A DNA stretch of 64,000 nt, taken from a candidate division BRC1 bacterium HGW-BRC1-1. Its GTDB lineage: Bacteria > Sumerlaeota > Sumerlaeia > Sumerlaeales > Sumerlaeaceae. Numbering within the stretch: position 1 is the stretch's first letter; every line of letters begins with the position of its first letter. The stretch lies in contig PHCB01000002.1 of assembly GCA_002842095.1 (NCBI GenBank), positions 62,001 to 126,000 on the forward strand. The letters are read 5' to 3'. Position numbers and translations under genes: made by a program. The notes under the pieces are model-generated. The model was not told the DNA's origin and made no database searches. It was given only the letters and a program-made list of their open reading frames with translations. This document shows positions 26,528-34,785 of the stretch, in pieces.

Positions 26528-28579
26528 ATGTCTGAAATAATAACGAACCTCGCTCAAGGGATGCAGGGGCTGGGCGCTCTGGCATACGTGATTATCATGC
26601 TGGTGGTGGTCGTGGAGACTATCATCCTCGTGGGTCACTTCGTGCCGGGTGGGGTGTTCATTGCCTTCGTGGGCTTCCTCTGTTACGTTCAGGTGTTCGA
26701 TTTCAGCTCGATGTTCGTGCTGGTTTTCCTGGCCCATTACTTTGGCGAGTTGATGAATTACTGGCTGGGCCGGGCCAAAGGGCGTGCTCTCTTTTCTCCT
26801 GATGCGCGGTGGATGAAGCTCTCGTATCTGGAGGCTGCGGAGCGGCAGTTTGCGCGGCGCGGTGGTCTCATCCTCATCCCCGGACAGTTCGTCGGAGGCC
26901 TACGTCCGTTCCTCTCCTTTGCGGCGGGTGCTACTCACTATCCGCGTCCGAAGTTTGCGGTTATCATGAGCATCGGCTCCCTGCTTTGGGCCATCATGCA
27001 TCTGGGAATCGGCTTCGTTCTGGGGGCAAGTTGGCAGCAAGCCTCGGGGGCTTTGGAAAGCCTGTCGCTGGTGTTGTTGGTGTTGGTCCTCACCATCTGG
27101 GTGACGGGCTATCTGGTCGGTTTGGCGGCGGAGAACATCGGACAGGCGGCGCGCTGGCTGGAGGCGTTCAGTCGCAAGGTTCATCGCTCGCAGCGCTATC
27201 AGGCAATCGCCTCCCGCAGGCCCCGGTTGTTTCGTTTGCTGGAGGCGCGTCTCAGCCTCAGCCGTCCGTGGGGACTGGCCGCAACATTGGGCCTGCTTGT
27301 CACCGGCGTCTGCGCGTTCTTTTTCGTGGCGATCTTCGATGGTGTTCGCGACGGCGTTGAGTGGTTTTCCTTCGATCTCTCGCTGGTTAATTTACTGGCT
27401 CAACTGCGGGCGCCGAAGATGGATACTTTCTTCAGTTTCTTCACCCACCTGGGGGACGCTCCCACCGTCACAACCATGGCTATCGTTGCGGTGGTGATCT
27501 GTCTTTTTGCGCACCAATGGCGCAGTGCCGTGGTAATTCTGGGTACGGTGCTTCTCACCGTTACGCTGGCCGTGATGATCAAGATTGGTTATGGCCGCGC
27601 TCGTCCGGATCAGGCCATTGCGTTGATAATTGAAAAGGGTTTCAGCTTCCCCAGCGGACACTCCTCGGTGGCTGTCGCCATGTTCGGGTCGCTTTACTGG
27701 TGGCTATGTTCCCATCCGGGACGTTTTCGGGTCTGGTTGGTCACGGCCTTTGTTGTGCTTCTGAGCGTGTTGCTCATCGGCTTTTCGCGAATCTATTTAG
27801 GCGTGCATTACCCCAGCGATGTCCTGGCCGGATTCAGCCTGGGCACGGGCTGTCTGGTTCTGATGGCCACTGTGGTTTCGAACATCCGCGTGCTTCAGGA
27901 TCGACCCCGGCGGGCCGATTTTGCGGTGTTGGGCGTGGTCGTTCTGGGGCTGTGCATTGCGGGGTGGCGTGTCGCCCAGCGGGCAGAGATGCCGCCCATG
28001 TTGGACGCCGTTCGGACGGCGGTGACGTTTGACAGAGATGCCGAAACGACCCAGACCCTGCTTGCTGATCTGCCCCGCGAAGCGCAAAATCTGATGGGCA
28101 CGCCCGTGCTGCCTGTGTCGATGGTTGTCGTCGGAAATCCGGACCCGCTGCAGAAGCACTTGGAAAAGACGGGATGGCGTGTGGTGAAGCCCAATGCTTT
28201 TTTCAGCCGGGAGATGGCGGCCCCGGTTTTTCCAATCTTCGTCAAGGGGCGTCCCGCCGAGCTGACCATGTTGCTCCAGCGCGACAAGGACCGCTTCATT
28301 CTGCGTTTGTGGTCATCGCGCGATGCATTGCAGGGGCGGCCCGTGCGGTTGGGCAATCTCGTTCGCGAGCGCGGACGAAAGACGATCACGGGCTTGAAGG
28401 TTTACAAGATGTCGCCCGATATGGACTTGAATATAGAAAAGTTCCGGCAGGGGTTTGCGGGTTTGGGTGGAAGCGATCTCATCGGGGGATTCCGCGATCG
28501 CGGACTTTATAATTGGAATCACCCCTTCTTCACTCATGGGGAAGTCCTGTTGCTCGACCTGGAGGAGTCTGCTCCGTGA
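26528..28579 (+). CDS. DedA - PAP2 phosphatase - LssY fusion membrane protein
   Basis: A 683-residue polytopic protein of three parts. Residues 1-200 are a DedA/VTT domain (VGHFVPGGVFIAF, IPGQFVGGLRPFLSFAAGAT), a family that includes lipid flippases/scramblases. Residues 235-450 form a PAP2 lipid-phosphatase domain with KIGYGRARPDQ (KX6RP), FSFPSGHSS (PSGH) and SRIYLGVHYPSDV (SRX5HX3D), all catalytic residues intact. The last 190 residues, after a final membrane helix, match an LssY C-terminal-type domain. Such fusions are thought to move and dephosphorylate isoprenoid or phospholipid intermediates such as undecaprenyl-PP. ATG 26528 is used; GTG 26504 would add eight residues. Confidence 0.92.
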   Translation: MSEIITNLAQGMQGLGALAYVIIMLVVVVETIILVGHFVPGGVFIAFVGFLCYVQVFDFSSMFVLVFLAHYFGELMNYWLGRAKGRALFSPDARWMKLSYLEAAERQFARRGGLILIPGQFVGGLRPFLSFAAGATHYPRPKFAVIMSIGSLLWAIMHLGIGFVLGASWQQASGALESLSLVLLVLVLTIWVTGYLVGLAAENIGQAARWLEAFSRKVHRSQRYQAIASRRPRLFRLLEARLSLSRPWGLAATLGLLVTGVCAFFFVAIFDGVRDGVEWFSFDLSLVNLLAQLRAPKMDTFFSFFTHLGDAPTVTTMAIVAVVICLFAHQWRSAVVILGTVLLTVTLAVMIKIGYGRARPDQAIALIIEKGFSFPSGHSSVAVAMFGSLYWWLCSHPGRFRVWLVTAFVVLLSVLLIGFSRIYLGVHYPSDVLAGFSLGTGCLVLMATVVSNIRVLQDRPRRADFAVLGVVVLGLCIAGWRVAQRAEMPPMLDAVRTAVTFDRDAETTQTLLADLPREAQNLMGTPVLPVSMVVVGNPDPLQKHLEKTGWRVVKPNAFFSREMAAPVFPIFVKGRPAELTMLLQRDKDRFILRLWSSRDALQGRPVRLGNLVRERGRKTITGLKVYKMSPDMDLNIEKFRQGFAGLGGSDLIGGFRDRGLYNWNHPFFTHGEVLLLDLEESAP

Positions 28580-28643
28580 CGGCAGTTGGACAAACGGTGG
28601 AGTTGAGATTGCAGATCAGGTTTTCTGCGGACTTCTTAAACGC

Positions 28644-30290
28644 ATGAATTCAATGAACCTGAAAACCCTTTTTGCGGATGCCCCCTTCGCGCGGGATTTT
28701 GTAACGGGTTCGGGGCGCGCGCGGGAGATGATGGGGTGGCCCGGTGGCGCGGAGCAACTTGCGGGCACGGTGCATTCCCGGCCAGATTTTTCGCAGCCGT
28801 GGACACCCAAAGAAATCGCGGAGTTGGAAGCATTCAATCGTGTCTGTGGCAACGGACCCGGCGCGGCGTTGGCGGTAAAACTTGGCGACTCGCGCACGCT
28901 GGCAATCGTTACCGGTCAGCAACCGAATCTGCTGGCGTCCCCGTTTTACGTGGTGCTGAAGGCGATGACAGCGTGGCATCTGGCGGCGCGTCTCGAGGCC
29001 GAGACCGGCCGACCGGTGGTGCCGATTTTCTGGGTGGCGTCCGATGATCACGACTTCGAAGAGTTGCGGGCTTGTCGGGTCTGGAGCCCGTCGTCCGGTA
29101 TAACGGCACTGGGAGGGTTGGTGTCTCGGGGTGGTGCGCGGCCAGATAGTCCGGCGTTTGAATGGCACTTGAAGGATTCGGCCACGCGATTGATGGAGGC
29201 GATGGCTCAGGGGGCCCCGGAGGCTTGGAACCATGCACCAACGCGGGCAGCCATTGAGAACGCTCTGGAGGGCGGGCCTGATTTTGAAACTTCCTTCTGC
29301 CGCCTCGCGGCGCGGTTTCTTGCGGCCACACCGATGCTGTTTCTGGTTCCTCGCCTGACCAGTATGCGTCATCGCCAGATAGATGTGCTGGCGCGCGAAA
29401 TTGATCTGGCCGGCGAGACCAACCGCGTGGTCAACGAGGCGGCCGTTCTCATGGAGAGTCGTGGCTATCACGCGCAACTCAGGCGACCATCCAACGCGCT
29501 AAACTTTTTTTACATCCACGAAAGTGTTCGCTGTCGCGTGCTTGTTCGCCCGAAGGGGGATCGATTTGAAGTAGTCGATTCATCGGGCGAAGTCGTGCTA
29601 CGGTTTCCGGACGCAGAAGGTCTGAAGGCTGAGCTTCTGAGGAACCCCGAGCGCTTTTCGCCCAACGTGGTCACGCGGCCCGTGGTGCAGGACGCGGCGC
29701 TTCCCGTGGTGGCGTATGTGGGTGGACCGGGAGAAATCGCTTATCTGGCCCAAACTCGAGGAGTCCACGAACTGCTGGGCGTGGTGCCTTCTCCGGTGGT
29801 GCCCCGGGCCAGTGCGACTTTGTTGACAGATGAAGCTGACGGCCTGTTGGGGGGTGGAACGGAGCCGCAGGATTTGGAAGCGGCGCTGGCGCGTTTGACA
29901 GCGAGCGATGCGTTGCTGGGTCCGCTCGTGAAACAACGAATGGCGCTGGCCGCTGTGGTGGACGAAGGGTTGCGAGCGATGGAAATGACGGACGCTGCGC
30001 AGCATCCGCATATTGAATCAGCCTTCATGAAAACGCGGGCGGGGGTGGAACGTTCGCTGGCGCAACTCGACCGGCGTTTGCAGCGCCATTTCCATTCGCG
30101 CGGGAGTGGTGACGAATGGGCGTGGTTCACGCGCGTTGCAAATCTGGTGAGGCCCGGCGGCGGCTCGCAGGAACGAATGCTCAGCCCCCTCTCGTTTTGC
30201 GCAACTATGTCGCCCGAGGATTTCGGTGCGTGGTTGGCGATCCATATCAACTGGGAAAGCCACACGCACCAGATCGTTCAGATATCCTGA
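28644..30290 (+). CDS. bshC: Putative cysteine ligase BshC (bacillithiol biosynthesis)
   Basis: A 548-residue protein matching BshC in length (about 540) and motifs: VTGQQPNLLASPFYVVLKAM near residue 90, VPIFWVASDDHDFEEL near residue 130, and a long coiled-coil region in the C-terminal half. BshC adds cysteine to glucosaminyl-malate as the last step of bacillithiol formation. BshA and BshB are not in the window; the GT4 enzymes here do not show clear BshA features. An ATG nine bases further in (28653) is an alternative start; neither has a Shine-Dalgarno. The gene follows the DedA fusion by 64 bases and converges on the MoxR gene. Confidence 0.92.
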   Translation: MNSMNLKTLFADAPFARDFVTGSGRAREMMGWPGGAEQLAGTVHSRPDFSQPWTPKEIAELEAFNRVCGNGPGAALAVKLGDSRTLAIVTGQQPNLLASPFYVVLKAMTAWHLAARLEAETGRPVVPIFWVASDDHDFEELRACRVWSPSSGITALGGLVSRGGARPDSPAFEWHLKDSATRLMEAMAQGAPEAWNHAPTRAAIENALEGGPDFETSFCRLAARFLAATPMLFLVPRLTSMRHRQIDVLAREIDLAGETNRVVNEAAVLMESRGYHAQLRRPSNALNFFYIHESVRCRVLVRPKGDRFEVVDSSGEVVLRFPDAEGLKAELLRNPERFSPNVVTRPVVQDAALPVVAYVGGPGEIAYLAQTRGVHELLGVVPSPVVPRASATLLTDEADGLLGGGTEPQDLEAALARLTASDALLGPLVKQRMALAAVVDEGLRAMEMTDAAQHPHIESAFMKTRAGVERSLAQLDRRLQRHFHSRGSGDEWAWFTRVANLVRPGGGSQERMLSPLSFCATMSPEDFGAWLAIHINWESHTHQIVQIS

Positions 30291-30347
30291 TGAAGGATAC
30301 CGCCTGACCCTTTGTTCCGCCGCCCATCTCCTGAGCACGCTTTTTTT

Positions 30348-30376
30348 ATCTGCGCCCATCTGCGTCATCTGTGGAT
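30348..30376. repeat. Degenerate ATCTGCG tandem repeat (possible dispersed family)
   Basis: Three imperfect units ATCTGCGCCC, ATCTGCGTC and ATCTGTGG followed by ATG lie in the convergent gap between bshC and the MoxR gene. Similar strings of the type ATCTGCGT-ATCTGTGGATG recur as dispersed intergenic repeats in many genomes of uncultured bacteria (from memory). Only one copy is seen here. Confidence 0.5.
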
Positions 30377-30385
30377 GAAGCCCCC

Positions 30386-31333
30386 CTACAGCGGAACGTC
30401 CACCTCGGAGAGAATCTGTTTCAGCACCTGTTCTTCTTCGGTCTGGTCTATGGCGCTGGTCTCGAATGATCTCATCACCTGAATGCGGTGGGCGAAGACG
30501 GGGACTACCATGTCCTTGATGTCGTCAGGCACCACGAAATCACGATTCTCGATGTAGGCCCGCGCTTGTGCCGCACGCCGTAACGCCAGCGCCCCGCGTG
30601 TGCTGATCCCCAGATCCACCAGTCGGTGGTTGCGCGTTGCCGCCACGATGCGGGCCAGATAATGCAGCAGGTCGTCGTCGATTTTTACGCGGGCCGTATC
30701 GTGTTGCATGGAGATCATTTCCTCGCTGCTCAAGACCGGCTGCACGAAGTCGATGTTGCCCACGTCCACCTGATCGCGCAGGATACTGACCTCGTTCTCC
30801 AAATCCGGATAGCCTATGCTCAGGCGCAGCAGGAAACGGTCCATCTGCGACTTGGGCAGGGGATAGGTTCCATGAAACTCGATGGGGTTCTGTGTGGCGA
30901 TCACCATGAAGGGTTGCGGCAGATTATAGGTCTGCTTGTCCATGGTCACCTGCGCGCTGTTCATTGCTTCCAGCAGCGCGCTTTGGGTCTTGGGCGAGGT
31001 GCGGTTGATCTCGTCGGCCAGTACGATGTTTGCAAAAACAGGACCCTGCTTGAACTCGAACTGATGCTCGCGCTGGTCATAAATCGACACTCCGATAATA
31101 TCGCTGGGCATCATGTCGCTGGTGAACTGAATGCGCGAAAAGGACAGATTGATCGATCGGGCCAGCAGGTGGGCGAGGGTGGTCTTGCCCACGCCGGGAA
31201 CGTCTTCCAGGAGAATGTGGCCCCGCGCCAGAATCCCGATCAGGGCATCTTTAACAACTTCATTCTTCCCTTTGATGACCTGCTGCACATTCGTAAGAAG
31301 GCGGCCGAGAGGCTCGCGAATCTGTTTGCTCAC
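30386..31333 (-). CDS. MoxR-family AAA+ ATPase
   Basis: A 315-residue MoxR ATPase. Walker A is DVPGVGKTTLAHLL, Walker B is IVLADEINRTSPKTQSAL, sensor 1 is VIATQNPIEFHGTYPL, and the arginine-finger/lid region STRGALALRRAAQARAYI is normal. MoxR proteins act as chaperones that activate partner proteins carrying VWA domains. Usually they are followed by a DUF58 gene and VWA genes; none is here, so the partner must be elsewhere. GTG 31333 is taken as start since homology begins just after it, though the ribosome binding site (GGGAA) is distant. Convergent with bshC. Confidence 0.9.
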   Translation of the reverse strand: MSKQIREPLGRLLTNVQQVIKGKNEVVKDALIGILARGHILLEDVPGVGKTTLAHLLARSINLSFSRIQFTSDMMPSDIIGVSIYDQREHQFEFKQGPVFANIVLADEINRTSPKTQSALLEAMNSAQVTMDKQTYNLPQPFMVIATQNPIEFHGTYPLPKSQMDRFLLRLSIGYPDLENEVSILRDQVDVGNIDFVQPVLSSEEMISMQHDTARVKIDDDLLHYLARIVAATRNHRLVDLGISTRGALALRRAAQARAYIENRDFVVPDDIKDMVVPVFAHRIQVMRSFETSAIDQTEEEQVLKQILSEVDVPL

Positions 31334-31456
31334 GCGGTTGCAATTTCCCTCAAGTTTGATTGTTTCTAACCGCGGGCATGGGTTGCCATTCGCGAATGAT
31401 CGCGGATGACACCAGTTGGAGCCCACGTAACTTTTAAAATTTTGAAGGATGGAACC

Positions 31457-32104
31457 ATGTCGAAGTTTTGGAGCGTGTTATTGGCAGCATCAGTTGTTTT
31501 GGCTATGAATGGCGTTGCGAGTGCTCAGAAGGCTCAGAAGATCCAGAGAGTCACAGCCGAGGAAGCCCAGGCTGCTGCGGCCCAGCAACCAGCGGAGCCT
31601 ACGCCCACCGCCGAGGAAATCAAAGCCGGTGCGGCAAAAATCAAGAAGGCCATCAGCTGGGAAAAGATCCCGTCGGACCTCTTCCGCAAGTATGAAGGGA
31701 CCTGGGCCGGTAATTATTGGGCCTACTCGCTGGATGGCCAACTGCAGCAGACCAGCCAGGCGAAAGTGAAATTCACCATCCAGAGCGATGGTTCCATGAA
31801 GATGGAGTCCTACTACTTCGACATGCTTTCGAAGAGCTATTTCACGGGTGAAATTGCCACCTACAAAAACAACGGCAATTCGATCGACGTGACCATCGAG
31901 CGTGGCAAGGGCAAGGTGGATCGCCAGGTGGGTCACTGGAACGACAATCAGCTTTTCCTCACGAGCAATATCAAGGACGGCGTGGAGCACTTCCGCGAGC
32001 GCATCGATGGCAAGCGCCTGTTGGTTGATGGCTTCGGTGTTTACGGCAGCATGAAGGGCGACGACAAGCACGTCTTCATCGGCCGCTATATGCGCGAAAA
32101 GTAA
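31457..32104 (+). CDS. Secreted protein of unknown function
   Basis: A 215-residue protein with a clear signal peptide (cleavage after GVASA, mature start QKAQK). An Ala/Gln/Glu-rich helical linker spans residues 25-65. From residue 70 a beta-rich domain begins with YEGTWAGNYWAYSLDGQLQQ; it has a lipocalin/TIGR-like run of alternating strands such as AKVKFTIQSDGSMKMESYYF. No cysteines, no recognised catalytic motif. GAAGGATGGA gives a strong ribosome binding site for ATG 31457. It is followed by yraN after 17 bases, perhaps on one transcript, but the two are not obviously linked in function. Confidence 0.8.
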   Translation: MSKFWSVLLAASVVLAMNGVASAQKAQKIQRVTAEEAQAAAAQQPAEPTPTAEEIKAGAAKIKKAISWEKIPSDLFRKYEGTWAGNYWAYSLDGQLQQTSQAKVKFTIQSDGSMKMESYYFDMLSKSYFTGEIATYKNNGNSIDVTIERGKGKVDRQVGHWNDNQLFLTSNIKDGVEHFRERIDGKRLLVDGFGVYGSMKGDDKHVFIGRYMREK

Positions 32105-32121
32105 TTGCTCTCCGAAATTCT

Positions 32122-32499
32122 GTGATCACGCCGCGGCGCAAAGAACTTAATCGTGTGGTGGGTGGCATCGGTGAAGATGCCGCCGCCCGCGAACTTCTGC
32201 GCCGCGGCTTTCGCATTCTTGAGCGAAACCACACCTGTGGCGGTGGCGAACTGGATATCATCGCCGAGAAGGATGGTGAGATTGTTTTCGTGGAAGTGAA
32301 GACGCGGTCGCCCCGCGCCCTTGCCGAACCGAGAACCGCCGTGGATGCAGACAAACGTCGACGCATCAAGGCCGCCGCCGCATATTATCTGAAACGGTTT
32401 CGTCAGGCTTCGCCGCCGCGTTTCGATATTGTCAGCGTCTGGGTCGATTCTGCCGACAGTGTCGAGCGCATCGAACTGGAGTGCCGCGCGTTCGAGTAG
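32122..32499 (+). CDS. YraN family (UPF0102) endonuclease-like protein
   Basis: A 125-residue protein of the YraN family, which has a PD-(D/E)xK nuclease fold related to Holliday-junction resolvases. The signature GGGELDIIAEKDGEIVFVEV with KTRS directly after it contains the catalytic Asp and the ExK pair. GEDAAARELLRRGFRILERN is the conserved N-terminal helix. Start is a GTG without a clear ribosome binding site. In many genomes yraN lies near rnhB and tRNA/ribosome genes; here ffh follows. Confidence 0.92.
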   Translation: MITPRRKELNRVVGGIGEDAAARELLRRGFRILERNHTCGGGELDIIAEKDGEIVFVEVKTRSPRALAEPRTAVDADKRRRIKAAAAYYLKRFRQASPPRFDIVSVWVDSADSVERIELECRAFE

Positions 32500-32643
32500 C
32501 GGACGAGTTTCTCGCAGTGAATTCATTGGGAAACGAATGAACGCCAGCGCAATTGTTTTCCAACAGATGGACCGCGCACGATGGGTGACAAGCCGCCGCC
32601 GCCGGGAAACCAAGCTTTATCATCAAGGGGTAACGACAGCGCC

Positions 32644-34107
32644 ATGTTCGAAAGCCTAAGCGACCGGCTCGAAGGAGTCTTCAAAAACCTGCGGGGGCAG
32701 GGCAAGATTACGGAAGCCAACGTCAAGGAATCCATGCGCGATGTAAGAATGGCGCTCCTTGAAGCTGATGTGAATTACAAGGTGGTGAAAGATTTTCTCG
32801 GCCGCGTGCAGGAGAAGGCGCTGGGCGATGAAGTGCTCCTGTCGGTTACACCCGGTCAGCAGGTTGTGAAAGTTATCCACGACGAACTCGTGGATATTCT
32901 CGGCGGGGCCAACCCACCCTTCGCGCTGGAGACCGGAAAAACAAACATCATCCTCATGCTGGGCCTCCAGGGCAGTGGCAAAACCACGTTCTGCGGCAAG
33001 CTGGCCCGGCGCTTTGTGCGCGAGGGTTGGAAGCCGATGCTGGTGGCCTGCGATATTTATCGCCCCGCAGCCATACACCAGCTTCACGTGGTGGGCGAGC
33101 AGGCCGGCGTGCCGGTGTTCAGTCAGGGTACCGATCTGCCTGCGCCGACCATCGCGAAGGCCGGCGTGGAACGCGCCAAAGCCGACGGCTGCAACTTGGT
33201 CATCATCGACACGGCGGGTCGTCTCCACATCAACGACGTTTTGATGGACGAACTTGTGGCCATCAAGGGCGGTGTGCATCCCACGTTCACCTTCCTTGTG
33301 GCCGACGCCATGACGGGCCAGGATGCTGTGGTCAGCGCGTCCACATTCAACGAGAAGGTCGGTATCGACGGCGTCTGCCTCACCAAAATGGACGGCGATG
33401 CCCGCGGCGGCGCGGCTCTCAGCATCAAGAGCATCACGGGCAAACCGGTCAAGTTTATCGGCGTGGGCGAGAAGCTCGAGGACTTGCAGGAGTTCTTCCC
33501 CGAGCGCATGGCCAGCCGCATCCTCGGCATGGGCGACATCGTCTCGTTGGTCGAAAAGGCCCAGGAACATTTCGACGAAAAGGAGGCCATGGATCTTCAG
33601 AAGAAGATGCGGTCGGCCACCTTCACGTTGCAGGATTTCCTCAACCAGATGCAGCAGGTAAAGCGGATGGGTCCGCTGAAGGGTCTGCTGGAAATGATTC
33701 CCGGCGTGGGCAGCGCGTTAAAAGACGTTGACCTTCCCGAGGCCGAAATGAAGCGCACGGAAGCCATCATTCAGAGCATGACCAAGGCCGAGCGCGACAA
33801 CCCGTCGCTGCTCAACGGGTCCCGCAAGGCGCGCATCGCCAAGGGTAGCGCCAGCACGCCCGCCGATGTGAACGCCCTCATCACGCAGTTTGAAAAAGCG
33901 CGAGAGATGATGAAGGGCATGATGAAAATGCAGGAGCGCATGAAGTCTGTGGGCATGGGGCCCGATGGTGAAGGCAACGCCCGGGGTGCCAGCTTCACCG
34001 GCGCCGGCATGAGCAATAGCGATCGTGACAAGCGCGAGAAACGCAAATCCTTCGAGAAGAAAATGAAGCAGCAGAAGGCCAGGCGTAACCGTCAGAAGAA
34101 GAAGTAA
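32644..34107 (+). CDS. ffh: Signal recognition particle protein Ffh
   Basis: A 487-residue SRP54 GTPase that delivers ribosomes making membrane proteins to FtsY. The N domain helical bundle opens FESLSDRLEGVFKNL. The G domain has LGLQGSGKTTFCGKLA (P-loop), DIYRPAAIHQLHV, IIDTAGRLHIND and TKMDGDARGG. The Met-rich M domain (EMMKGMMKMQERMKSVGMG) binds SRP RNA and signal peptides; residues MGPLKGLLEMIPG precede it. A basic KKKMKQQKARRNRQKKK-like tail ends the protein. An upstream in-frame ATG at 32581 is disfavoured because family homology begins at MFESL. No 4.5S RNA gene was found in the window. Confidence 0.97.
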   Translation: MFESLSDRLEGVFKNLRGQGKITEANVKESMRDVRMALLEADVNYKVVKDFLGRVQEKALGDEVLLSVTPGQQVVKVIHDELVDILGGANPPFALETGKTNIILMLGLQGSGKTTFCGKLARRFVREGWKPMLVACDIYRPAAIHQLHVVGEQAGVPVFSQGTDLPAPTIAKAGVERAKADGCNLVIIDTAGRLHINDVLMDELVAIKGGVHPTFTFLVADAMTGQDAVVSASTFNEKVGIDGVCLTKMDGDARGGAALSIKSITGKPVKFIGVGEKLEDLQEFFPERMASRILGMGDIVSLVEKAQEHFDEKEAMDLQKKMRSATFTLQDFLNQMQQVKRMGPLKGLLEMIPGVGSALKDVDLPEAEMKRTEAIIQSMTKAERDNPSLLNGSRKARIAKGSASTPADVNALITQFEKAREMMKGMMKMQERMKSVGMGPDGEGNARGASFTGAGMSNSDRDKREKRKSFEKKMKQQKARRNRQKKK

Positions 34108-34127
34108 TCGCGGGCGGTTAGTGCCGG

Positions 34128-34628
34128 TTAATCCATCAGCACCTGTTTGAACTTGTCCGCTGTGAGGCGGAAACAATACCAGTCCTCCAGGTGTTTCACG
34201 CCAAGGCTCTTGTAGAATTCCTGAGCCGAAGTGTTCCAGTCGAGCACCACAAATTCGAGTCGGCCGCAGCCGCGCTGTTCAGCCTCCGCCACGCATTTGC
34301 GGAAGAGAGCCAGCCCAATCCCGTGCCCTCGAAATTGCGGCTGTACGAAAAGGTCTTCGAGATACAGCGAAGGACGCGCAAGAAACGTGGAATAGGTTTC
34401 GAACACAAACGCGTACCCACAGACGACCCCATTCACCTCGGCAAGGTAGGCGTCATAGCGGGGATTCGGACCGAAGCCATCGTCCAGCAACCGCGCCCGG
34501 GCGGCGTCGTCGGGCGGAACCAGCTTCTCATAATGGGCAAGTTCCTCGATGAGTCCCAGAAGTGCGTCGCCGTCTTCGAATACGGCTTTGCGGATGGTAA
34601 CGGATGATGGTGATGAGTCGGGTTGCAC
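34128..34628 (-). CDS. GNAT acetyltransferase, diamine/spermidine N-acetyltransferase-like
   Basis: A 166-residue single GNAT domain. The acetyl-CoA loop is QPQFRGHGIGLALFRKC, and YLEDLFV before it plus WNTSAQEFYKSLGVKHLEDW after it resemble spermidine/diamine acetyltransferases (SSAT type). A thialysine or amino-acid substrate is equally possible. GTG start at 34628. Its stop is 20 bases from the end of ffh (convergent), and its start is divergent from the alpha-2-macroglobulin gene across about 160 bases. The coordinated domain here is unrelated to the two tandem-GNAT proteins. Confidence 0.85.
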   Translation of the reverse strand: MQPDSSPSSVTIRKAVFEDGDALLGLIEELAHYEKLVPPDDAARARLLDDGFGPNPRYDAYLAEVNGVVCGYAFVFETYSTFLARPSLYLEDLFVQPQFRGHGIGLALFRKCVAEAEQRGCGRLEFVVLDWNTSAQEFYKSLGVKHLEDWYCFRLTADKFKQVLMD

Positions 34629-34785
34629 GGATTAAAGCTCCTGGGTGACTGACTTTGCGGTGATGTACCGTTGGATCCAATGCTATGGAACCAGCGAAAT
34701 GAAAAGCTCAACTTTTTCCTTTGCCCCCTCACGCGAATCGTGCTTCCGTATGGTATTCCAAGATTTCCTTCCTCGGAGCCTGACT

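Noticed and set aside
32500-32643. Possible SRP RNA gene upstream of ffh
   Set aside because: The conserved 4.5S domain IV loop sequence is not present.
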